A DNA stretch of 11,160 nt from Comamonas sp. (GTDB taxonomy: Bacteria > Pseudomonadota > Gammaproteobacteria > Burkholderiales > Burkholderiaceae_C), in NCBI GenBank assembly GCA_019236485.1, contig JAFAIY010000218.1, forward strand, positions 1 to 11,160. The letters run 5' to 3'. Positions 5,809-11,160 of this stretch are shown here, in pieces. A program made the position numbers and the translations under genes. Position 1 is the first letter of the stretch, and each line of letters opens with the position of its first letter. The notes below the pieces were generated by a model. That model made no database searches, was not told the DNA's origin, and worked only from the letters and a program-made list of their open reading frames with translations.

Positions 5809-7023
5809 TCAAGCCACCGTCACGGTGACCGCGTGGTCGGCCCAGCTGGTGTTGTTGTAGCCGCTCTGGTTTTCGCCGCGGGTTTCGGGCTGGAGATTGC
5901 CCTTCTCGTCCGTGGCGCGGCTGGCCAGCACATGCGTGCCCTTGGGCAGCTGGGCCTGCAGCACGAACTGGCGCCAGGCGTACCTGCCCATGTCCGGGCC
6001 GACCAGGCGCGCCGGCTTCCAGGTCTTGCCGCCGTCTATGGAGACTTCCACGCCCTTGACCGCATGCATGCCGCCGAAGGCCACGCCATGGATCTGCACC
6101 ATGCCGGCGGCCTGGGTGCCGGCTTCGGGCAGCGGGCTGTTGATCCAGGACTTGACGCTCATCTCCTGCACCGAGGGCTGGCTGGGGTCGCTCTTGCTGC
6201 CGGGCGGCGAGATGCGGTAGCCATGGGACATGATGTGGGCTTCGCTCTCCTTGAGCGTAAACGCCAGCTGCTTGATGTACTTGATGTTGTTCACGCCGGT
6301 GTAGCCGGGCACGATCAGGCGCAGCGGGCCGCCATGGGCCAGCGAAATCGGCTCGCCGTTCATTTCCCAGGCCAGCAGCGCATCCTGCATCGCCGACAGC
6401 GGCACGGAGCGCTCCACCATCACCGTCTTGGGGTCTATGCCCGCGGGCAGCACCTCGCCGCCGGTGCCGGTCATATAGACCATGCCGTCGGCCACGCCGC
6501 CCAGGGCCTTGACCACCTCGCGCACGGGCACGCCGCTCCAGACCACGCAGCCCGCGGCGCCCACGGTCCACTGCGTGCCGCTGGGCTTGCTGGGGAAGAA
6601 GCCCCGGCCGTTGCCCGAGCACTGCAGCACCATGGTCACGGTCTCCAGGCCCATCTTCTTGAGCTCGGCCACGCTCAGCTGGCGCGGCTGCCTGACGCCG
6701 TCGATCTGCACCTGCCAGGCATCGCGGTCGGCCACGATGGAGGCGTTCGGCGTGGGCAGGTTGTTGCGCACATAGAGCTGGTTGCTGGGCGTGATGACGC
6801 TGGTGCCGAAGGCCGAGCGCTTGGTCTCGATGGTGGTCGAGCTGTGCACGATCACGGCATCGGCGTTCTTGAAGCCCGCATAGCCGGGCAGGGGCTTGGC
6901 CGCGGGCGCGGCGGCCTGGGCCAGGGCCTGGCCCTGGAAGCTGGCCAGGCCGGCGGCGGCCAGAGCGCTGGCGCTGCCCGCCAGCAGGCGGCGGCGCGGC
7001 AGGGACATGGACTGTGGTTGCAT
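5809..7023 (-). CDS. sorA: Periplasmic sulfite dehydrogenase molybdenum subunit, SorA-like
   Basis: A 404-residue molybdopterin enzyme of the sulfite oxidase family, expected to oxidise sulfite to sulfate in the periplasm. A Tat signal (LPRRRLLAG, residues 8-16, then a hydrophobic stretch ending ALAQA near 37) fits export of a folded Mo-cofactor protein. The oxidoreductase domain has LYVRNNLP (83-90) and LQCSGNGRGFF (133-143), where Cys135 should bind molybdenum. It continues with VVWSGVPVREV (160-170), GGPLRLIVPGY and NNIKYIKQL. A C-terminal Mo-co dimerisation domain contains VEVSIDGGKTW. The residue after RN in the first motif is Asn, where classical sulfite oxidases have His. No cytochrome b5 domain is present, as expected for bacterial types. 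ATG 7023 follows an AGGAGA ribosome site. It lies 45 bp after the anti-sigma gene and upstream of the cytochrome gene. A SoxC-like or other sulfur-substrate role is the main alternative. Confidence 0.88.
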   Translation of the reverse strand: MQPQSMSLPRRRLLAGSASALAAAGLASFQGQALAQAAAPAAKPLPGYAGFKNADAVIVHSSTTIETKRSAFGTSVITPSNQLYVRNNLPTPNASIVADRDAWQVQIDGVRQPRQLSVAELKKMGLETVTMVLQCSGNGRGFFPSKPSGTQWTVGAAGCVVWSGVPVREVVKALGGVADGMVYMTGTGGEVLPAGIDPKTVMVERSVPLSAMQDALLAWEMNGEPISLAHGGPLRLIVPGYTGVNNIKYIKQLAFTLKESEAHIMSHGYRISPPGSKSDPSQPSVQEMSVKSWINSPLPEAGTQAAGMVQIHGVAFGGMHAVKGVEVSIDGGKTWKPARLVGPDMGRYAWRQFVLQAQLPKGTHVLASRATDEKGNLQPETRGENQSGYNNTSWADHAVTVTVA

Positions 7024-7068
7024 GGAGTCTCCTCTCTGTGATGAAGCGGGTGAAGATTGCGGCCGGAC

Positions 7069-7647
7069 TCAGCTGCTGGCCTGGCCCAGCACGCGCGAGG
7101 CCACGGCCAGAGCCTGTTTTTTCTCGGCGATCAGCACCAGCGGACGGCCTTCGCGCGAGCGCACCACCTGCCAGTAGGTATTGGCCCACCAGCCCTGGCC
7201 CTCGGGCAGCTGCAGGGGCTGATCGAAGGCCAGCACGGTGACGATGCCGCCTTTTTCAAAGAACGTGGTCAGGTGGTAGGCGCGCCGGCCGTCGATATCG
7301 CAGGGCCGCATGAGCTGGGTATAGCCGGGCAGCTTTTGTTGGGCCGGCCAGTCCATATGCCTGGCGATCTCGGCCTCGGGCATGAACTGGCCGCGCAGCG
7401 TGCGCTCGTAGTACTCGTGCTCTATGGCCGAGCGCACCATCTCGGGCGGGCGCATCGCAAACACGGCGCCGGTGACCGAGCCGCCGAGCAGCAGCGCGGC
7501 CAGCATGCGCTGTATGCCGCGGCGCGCATACCAGGGTGTGTGGCGCAGCAGGTGCGCGGGCGGCTCGCCGGGCTCGAAGGCCAGCGCCAGCTCGGCGCGC
7601 GCGCGCAGGTCAAAGGCCGAATCTTCGGGACGGGGTTGGAATGTCAT
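7069..7647 (-). CDS. Putative anti-sigma factor, single-pass membrane protein (DUF3379-like)
   Basis: A 192-residue protein encoded directly behind the ECF sigma gene; its ATG overlaps the sigma stop codon in ATGA (7647-7644), implying translational coupling. The N-terminal part (1-44) is charged and probably cytoplasmic. One hydrophobic helix lies at about 46-65 (MLAALLLGGSVTGAVFAM). The rest (66-192) would be periplasmic and includes MRPCDIDGRRAYHLTTFF (113-130), GIVTVLAF (134-141) and a tail ending VLIAEKKQAL. Gene order, topology and the C-terminal pattern fit membrane anti-sigma factors of the DUF3379 kind. The zinc-binding H-x3-C-x2-C motif of ZAS-type anti-sigmas is absent, so the cytoplasmic part would hold sigma in another way. 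The periplasmic part could sense the signal. The function is inferred mainly from context. Confidence 0.72.
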   Translation of the reverse strand: MTFQPRPEDSAFDLRARAELALAFEPGEPPAHLLRHTPWYARRGIQRMLAALLLGGSVTGAVFAMRPPEMVRSAIEHEYYERTLRGQFMPEAEIARHMDWPAQQKLPGYTQLMRPCDIDGRRAYHLTTFFEKGGIVTVLAFDQPLQLPEGQGWWANTYWQVVRSREGRPLVLIAEKKQALAVASRVLGQASS

Positions 7648-8189
7648 GGTGCACGCTTTCGCAGCGGTATCACGCTGCCTGCCGGGTTGGCGCCGACCTC
7701 GGCGCGGGCTGGCTCTTGCAAGGCGTTCTTGAGCGCGTCCCGCGCGCGTGCCAGGCGCGAGAGCACGGTGCCGGGCGCAATGTCCAGCGCCTCGGCCATC
7801 TGGGCCGTGGGCATGTCGTCAAAGTAGTAAAGCACCAGCACTTCGCGGTGGATGGGGGCCAGCCGGCCCAGGGCCTTGACCACGTCCAGCTGCGCATCCA
7901 GCGCATCGTGGTGGTGGACCGCCTGCTCCTCGGCCTCCTCGGCGCCGCCCCGATGCTGGGCCGGGTCGAAATGCCGGAACGCGTGGCGACGCATGATCTG
8001 GAACAGCCAGGCGCGGGCCATGCTCTGGTCGCGCAGCTGATGCCGGAAGCGCCAGGCGCTGGTGAAGCAGTCCTGGACCACATCCTCGGCAATGGCGCGC
8101 GAGCCGGTCAGCGCCCAGGCGCTGCGCAGCAGGAATCGGTAATGCTCGCGCACCCACTGGTTGTAGCGCGACTCGGCGGTGGAGATCAT
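7644..8189 (-). CDS. ECF-type RNA polymerase sigma factor
   Basis: A 181-residue sigma factor containing only regions 2 and 4, the hallmark of the extracytoplasmic-function group. Region 2 spans about 10-75, with WALTGSRAIAEDVVQDCFTS (25-44) and ARAWLFQIMRRHAFRH (58-73). The linker is acidic and His-rich (EEAEEQAVHHHDA). Region 4 spans about 103-158, with LAPIHREVLVLYYFDDMPTA (110-129) and the recognition helix IAPGTVLSRLARARDAL (137-153). The gene overlaps its presumed anti-sigma by 4 bp and heads an operon that continues into sorA and sorB. Its regulon therefore probably includes this operon. ATG 8189 gives a normal ECF N-terminus, though its ribosome site is weak. The frame stays open to a TTG at 8276, but that would swallow the palindromic control region. 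The promoter it recognises could not be identified by eye. Confidence 0.92.
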   Translation of the reverse strand: MISTAESRYNQWVREHYRFLLRSAWALTGSRAIAEDVVQDCFTSAWRFRHQLRDQSMARAWLFQIMRRHAFRHFDPAQHRGGAEEAEEQAVHHHDALDAQLDVVKALGRLAPIHREVLVLYYFDDMPTAQMAEALDIAPGTVLSRLARARDALKNALQEPARAEVGANPAGSVIPLRKRAP

Positions 8190-8232
8190 GCTGCTAATGA
8201 GCGCACATGCATCGCTTTCATTCCATGCCCCT

Positions 8233-8245
8233 GCAAATAATTTGC
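8233..8245. promoter_or_regulatory. 13-bp palindrome upstream of the ECF sigma gene
   Basis: GCAAAT and ATTTGC flank a single A, a perfect inverted repeat in an AT-rich patch 44 bp before the sigma start codon. It could be an operator or part of the promoter; the binding protein is unknown. Confidence 0.4.
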
Positions 8246-8258
8246 GAACCCGCTTGCC

Positions 8259-8274
8259 GATTTCACATGAAATC
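8259..8274. promoter_or_regulatory. 16-bp palindrome upstream of the ECF sigma gene
   Basis: GATTTCA and TGAAATC flank CA, a perfect inverted repeat with 7-bp arms. Its centre is about 27 bp from the neighbouring palindrome at 8233-8245. The symmetry suggests a dimeric DNA-binding protein. Confidence 0.4.
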
Positions 8275-8283
8275 AACCTCTAA

Positions 8284-8300
8284 CGCTTGATGGACAAGCG
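8284..8300 (-). terminator. Possible weak hairpin terminator after the AraC gene
   Basis: CGCTTG and CAAGCG flank a 5-nt loop, 8 bp beyond the AraC-family stop codon. The following minus-strand sequence lacks a clean U run, so termination would be inefficient. It may instead be another regulatory palindrome of the sigma operon. Confidence 0.3.
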
Positions 8301-8307
8301 CCAGCAG

Positions 8308-9192
8308 CTATAGATTCTGCGTATGCAGGCCGAAGAAGCGCGCGGGCGGCATGCCCACCGTGCGCCGCACCATGGCGCTGAAGGCGCTGGGGCTGTAGTC
8401 GAGCTCGGCCGCAATGCGCTGTATCGGCCAGTTGCGCGCGGCCAGGCTCACCGCATGGGCCAGCACCACCTGCTGGCGCCAGTGGGTGAAGCTGCATTCC
8501 AGCTCCTGCTTGAAGAGCCGGGCCACGGTGCGCGGGCTGGCACCGGTGTCGCGCGCCCAGTCCTCCAGGGTTGCGTAGCGCGTGGGATCGGCGAGCACGG
8601 CCTCGCACAGCAGGCGCAAGCGCTTGTCCTGCGGCAGGTTCACGCCCAGCTGCACGGCGCTGGCGCGGCGCAGCTCGTCGAGCAGCAGCTCGCTCAGATG
8701 GTGCTCGCGCGCCCGGTCCTGCGCGGACAGCTGCAGGCTGTCGTCGGGCAGCGTGGGCAGCTCGCGCACCACGGCACGCAGCAGCTCGGAAGCGTTGAGC
8801 ACCCGGCACTGGCGCCAGGCGCCCTCTTGCTCGCGCTCCACATTGGGGCCGCAGCGGCCGTTGGTCTGGAAGAAGTACAGGGTGCGCAGATCGGCGCTTT
8901 CCACCATGGTCACCGCATGCTCTATGCCCGGCGGTACCCACAAGGCCCGCGAGGGCGGCACGATGAACGTACCCTGCCTGACGGTAAGCCTGATGGTGCC
9001 CGTGGTGGAGATGGCCAGCTGCGCCCAGGGATGGCGATGCGGCTTGACCTGGGTGTCGGCCTCCAGCCAGCGGCACTTGGCCCGCACCGGCCGCTGGGCC
9101 GTGGGTATGTAGAGATGCGGCGTCAGCGTCTCCACATAGGTGGAGGCCTTGCCCGCACGCAGCGGCTCGGAGGAACAGGTGCTGGACATCAT
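8308..9192 (-). CDS. AraC-family transcriptional regulator with N-terminal cupin
   Basis: A 294-residue regulator. The N-terminal half is a cupin-type sensor domain: PHRHPWAQLAI (51-61) and VPPSRALWVPPGIEHAV (78-94) are the two typical cupin motifs. The C-terminal half (about 200-290) carries the two helix-turn-helix units of AraC proteins: TLEDWARDTGASPRTVARLF (208-227) and IQRIAAELDYSPSAFSAMVR (257-276), with the usual P-x-x-F ending (PPARFFG). This cupin plus AraC layout is common in regulators of neighbouring efflux pumps, such as the NimR/YdeC group. It is divergent from an MFS transporter gene with only 66 bp between the starts, so it most likely controls that gene and itself. The start is one of two adjacent ATG codons (9192 or 9189); neither has a clear ribosome site. 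The effector is unknown. Confidence 0.9.
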   Translation of the reverse strand: MMSSTCSSEPLRAGKASTYVETLTPHLYIPTAQRPVRAKCRWLEADTQVKPHRHPWAQLAISTTGTIRLTVRQGTFIVPPSRALWVPPGIEHAVTMVESADLRTLYFFQTNGRCGPNVEREQEGAWRQCRVLNASELLRAVVRELPTLPDDSLQLSAQDRAREHHLSELLLDELRRASAVQLGVNLPQDKRLRLLCEAVLADPTRYATLEDWARDTGASPRTVARLFKQELECSFTHWRQQVVLAHAVSLAARNWPIQRIAAELDYSPSAFSAMVRRTVGMPPARFFGLHTQNL

Positions 9193-9225
9193 GGCTTGGC
9201 AGGTTTGCGACAGTAATTGGCAGAC

Positions 9226-9266
9226 TATCGCATACCAGACGCAGGCCCTCTGCCTAAGATGCGATA
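9226..9266. promoter_or_regulatory. Inverted repeat in the AraC/MFS intergenic region (candidate operator)
   Basis: TATCGCAT (9226-9233) and ATGCGATA (9259-9266) are exact inverted copies with centres 33 bp apart, about three helical turns. The right copy overlaps the first possible MFS start codon. Placement between a regulator and its divergent target makes it a candidate binding site for the AraC protein. Confidence 0.4.
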
Positions 9267-10539
9267 CATGAACCGCCCTGCCCCGACCACACCCCAGAGC
9301 CCAGCGCCGGAGACGCTGCGCAGCGATGCGCGCACCATCGGCCTGATCGGCCTGGCCCATGGCTCCTCCCACTTCTTCCACCTGCTGCTGCCGCCGCTGT
9401 TTCCCTGGCTGATCAAGGATTTCGGCTACAGCTATGCGGAGCTCAGCGTGCTGGTCTCGCTGTTCTTCGTCGTCTCGGGCACGGGCCAGGCCCTGGCCGG
9501 CTTTGCCGTGGACCGCTTCGGCGCGCGCCCCATCCTGTTCGCGGCCCTGGGCAGCTTTGCGGTTGCCGGCCTGATTGCGAGCAGCGCCCAGGGCTATGCG
9601 ATGCTGCTGGCCGCCTCCTTTTTTGCGGGCCTGGGCAATGCGCCGTTCCACCCCGTGGACTTCACCATCCTCAACAAGCGCGTCTCGCAGCAGCGCATAG
9701 GCCATGCGTTCTCGGTGCACGGGCTGTCGGGCAATATAGGCTGGGCGCTGGCGCCGCTGTTCATGGCCGGCATCACCACTGCCACGGGCTCCTGGCGCAC
9801 GGCCTGCTTCTGCGGCGCGCTGTGGGCGATCACGGTGCTGCTGATCATGGTCTTCAACCGCGATGCGCTGGACGACCGCGCCGAAACCGCGCACGCCGGC
9901 GCCAAGCCGGCCGCCCAGGCCGCTCCCAAGGAGCACCCCATGGCCTTCATGAAGCTGCCCTCGGTATGGCTGTGCTTCTCCTTCTTCTTCTGGAGCACCT
10001 GCGCGCTCAGCGCCATCCAGAGCTTTGCGAGCCCGGCCATGCAGGCCATGTACGGCCTGCCGCTGAGCGTGACGGCCCTGATCGTCACAGGCTATATGCT
10101 GTGCGGCGCCGCGGGCATGCTGATCGGCGGCTTCCTCGTGGGCCGCGTGCAGCGGCTGGAGAAGGTGATCTCGGTCTGCATGCTGGGCTCGGGCCTGCTG
10201 CTGTTCGTCGTGGGCACGGGCTGGCTGCCCGCCATGGCGGCCGTGGCCGTGGCGTCCATCGCGGGCCTGGGCACGGGCCTGGCCGGCCCCTCGCGCGACA
10301 TGCTGATCAAGCGCGCCGCGCCGCCCGGCGCCACGGGCCGCGTCTACGGCACCGTGTACTCGGGCCTGGACCTGGGCTTTTGCCTGGCCGCACCGGTCTT
10401 CGGCTTCATGCTGGACCACCAGATGCACCATGCCGTGTTCTTCGGCTCGGCGATCGCGCTGCTGCTGTCCGTGGTCTCGGCCGTCATCGTCGGCGACGGC
10501 GTGAGCAAGAAAAGCAAGACCGTGCTGGCCCCCGCCTGA
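9259..10539 (+). CDS. MFS transporter, Fsr-like efflux family
   Basis: A 426-residue inner-membrane protein with about 12 hydrophobic segments split by a hydrophilic loop near residues 199-228, the usual major facilitator layout. The loop between helices 2 and 3 carries motif A-like GFAVDRFGARP (81-91). AHGSSHFFHLLLPPLFPWL (33-51) and GLGNAPFHPVD (124-134), with its FHP tripeptide, resemble the fosmidomycin-resistance (Fsr) group of drug exporters. Substrate cannot be predicted. The divergent AraC-type regulator suggests inducible expression, and a strong terminator follows. Starts at ATG 9259 or ATG 9268 are both possible; neither has a strong ribosome site. If 9268 is right, the right half of the inverted repeat lies in the leader rather than in the coding region. 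Confidence 0.88.
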   Translation: MRYMNRPAPTTPQSPAPETLRSDARTIGLIGLAHGSSHFFHLLLPPLFPWLIKDFGYSYAELSVLVSLFFVVSGTGQALAGFAVDRFGARPILFAALGSFAVAGLIASSAQGYAMLLAASFFAGLGNAPFHPVDFTILNKRVSQQRIGHAFSVHGLSGNIGWALAPLFMAGITTATGSWRTACFCGALWAITVLLIMVFNRDALDDRAETAHAGAKPAAQAAPKEHPMAFMKLPSVWLCFSFFFWSTCALSAIQSFASPAMQAMYGLPLSVTALIVTGYMLCGAAGMLIGGFLVGRVQRLEKVISVCMLGSGLLLFVVGTGWLPAMAAVAVASIAGLGTGLAGPSRDMLIKRAAPPGATGRVYGTVYSGLDLGFCLAAPVFGFMLDHQMHHAVFFGSAIALLLSVVSAVIVGDGVSKKSKTVLAPA

Positions 10540-10559
10540 GCGCGCCAAGCCCCGGCCTC

Positions 10560-10592
10560 AAGCCCTGCGCGCCCATGCCGCAGGGCTTTTTT
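10560..10592 (+). terminator. Rho-independent terminator of the MFS gene
   Basis: AAGCCCTGCG (10560-10569) pairs with CGCAGGGCTT (10579-10588) around a 9-nt loop, followed by further T (run of six T at 10587-10592). It begins 21 bp after the MFS stop. Confidence 0.9.
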
Positions 10593-10779
10593 CATGTGTG
10601 GAGCCGGCCTGGTATTTACCCCGAGGAATCGGGCCCGGAAGCGCCGCCGGCGACTGCTAAGCTGCCAGGCCCGGGCCGCCAATTGCGTCTGAATTGCGCC
10701 TGCCCGGGCCGACCGACACAGGCGCAAGAACCCGCGCCGCCGGCCCGCTCCCCGCCCCCATCCCACAGGAGATCCACCC
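10593..10779 (+). other. Upstream region of the M20 peptidase gene with repeats
   Basis: This region should contain the promoter of the peptidase gene. It holds a tandem 11-bp repeat (10681-10702) and two copies of GCCCGGGC (10669-10676 and 10702-10709). No convincing -35/-10 pair was found; TAAGCT near 10658 is a poor -10. A good ribosome site, AGGAGA at 10767-10772, closes the region. Confidence 0.4.
10681..10702 (+). repeat. Tandem 11-bp direct repeat upstream of the peptidase gene
   Basis: AATTGCGTCTG is followed directly by AATTGCGCCTG, ten of eleven bases identical. The period is one DNA helical turn, so both copies face the same side of the helix, as expected for cooperative protein binding. 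Confidence 0.55.
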
Positions 10780-11160
10780 ATGCCCTGGCATTCCATCCGC
10801 ACTGCATCCGCAGTCTCGACCCTGCTGCGCGCCCTGCCCCTAGCGCTGACCCTGACCTTTGGCGCGGCCCATGCGGCACCGCAGGCCGAGCTGCTGGAGC
10901 TGGCCAAGAAGGAGCAGCAGCCGCTGCTCGATACGCTGCGCGACCTGGTGCATATCGAGTCCGGCAGCAAGGATGTGGAAGGCCTGAAGAAGATCGCCGA
11001 CTACATCGCCGGCAAGCTTCGCGCCCAGGGCGGCAAGGTCGAGGTGATCACGCCCACCGACATCTACCGCCTCGACGACACGCCAGAGAAGCTCGGCCCC
11101 ATGGTGCATGCCGAATTCAAGGGCCAGGGCACGAGCCGCATCATGCTGATCGCCCATATG
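10780..11160 (+). CDS. Secreted M20-family metallopeptidase, CPG2-like (5' part)
   Basis: The first 127 codons of a protein that runs off the window. A signal peptide covers residues about 1-32, with cleavage after AHA (30-32). The mature start (ELLELAKKEQQPLLDTLRDL, then HIESGS at 58-63) and VEGLKKIADYIAGKLRAQG (66-84) match the N-terminal catalytic domain of M20 peptidases of the glutamate carboxypeptidase/carboxypeptidase G2 type. The last residues, IMLIAHM (121-127), stop at the first zinc-binding His (126) of the family's HxD motif; the Asp would be the next-but-one residue beyond the usual Met and lies outside. Such enzymes cleave C-terminal amino acids, for example glutamate from folates or peptides. 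ATG 10780 has AGGAGA 7 nt upstream. The substrate cannot be determined from this part. Confidence 0.88.
   Translation, partial: MPWHSIRTASAVSTLLRALPLALTLTFGAAHAAPQAELLELAKKEQQPLLDTLRDLVHIESGSKDVEGLKKIADYIAGKLRAQGGKVEVITPTDIYRLDDTPEKLGPMVHAEFKGQGTSRIMLIAHM

Noticed and set aside
5833..7041. Long plus-strand open frame antisense to sorA
   Set aside because: Low-complexity translation, no ribosome site or domain; sorA on the other strand has a Tat signal and conserved Mo-binding motif.
8196..8228. GGAAT on the minus strand as an ECF -35 element before the sigma gene
   Set aside because: With normal spacing transcription would start almost at the ATG, leaving no leader, and no matching -10 was seen.
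9193..10548. Minus-strand open frame continuous with and upstream of the AraC gene, antisense to the MFS gene
   Set aside because: Its translation is low-complexity, rich in Arg, Gly, Ala, His and Gln, with no domain; the plus strand has a clear MFS protein and the AraC domain begins at 9192.

Overview
The window looks like chromosomal DNA from a high-GC betaproteobacterium of the Comamonadaceae type (Comamonas/Delftia-like). This is inferred from uniformly GC-rich codon use, a BUG/TctC-type solute-binding protein (a family greatly expanded in this group), and a periplasmic sulfite dehydrogenase pair. No taxonomic marker gene is present. No rRNA, tRNA, CRISPR array or insertion sequence was seen.

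Layout. (a) 1-1192, minus strand: a TctC/BUG-type binding protein, followed 43 bp downstream by the start of a Bmp/Med-like protein cut by the window edge. (b) 1480-2907, plus: an LDHD-type FAD-linked D-lactate dehydrogenase, ended by a perfect 30-bp bidirectional terminator. (c) 2968-4447, minus: a two-gene lipoprotein operon (Sel1-repeat lipoprotein, then CsgG/HfaB-like lipoprotein) with a recognisable sigma70-type promoter. (d) 4642-5409, plus: a membrane-anchored class I methyltransferase whose stop codon abuts the stop codon of the convergent gene. (e) 8189-5410, minus: a compact operon of ECF sigma factor, overlapping putative anti-sigma membrane protein, Tat-exported SorA-like sulfite dehydrogenase and monohaem cytochrome c SorB. 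(f) 9192-8308, minus, and 9259-10539, plus: a divergent AraC regulator and Fsr-like MFS transporter sharing a 66-bp intergenic region with an inverted repeat. (g) 10780-11160, plus: the 5' part of a secreted M20 (CPG2-like) metallopeptidase.

How the genes fit together. The most coherent unit is (e). An ECF sigma and its presumed anti-sigma lie in line with sorA and sorB, suggesting that periplasmic sulfite oxidation, with electrons passed to cytochrome c, is switched on by an envelope signal, possibly sulfite itself. The region before the sigma gene holds three palindromes. The AraC/MFS pair looks like a regulator controlling an efflux pump. The other units are stand-alone metabolic or envelope functions. 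I did not find an obviously new multi-gene system. The best candidates for a second look are the sigma/anti-sigma/SorAB operon with its control region, the membrane-anchored methyltransferase, and the CsgG/Sel1 lipoprotein pair.
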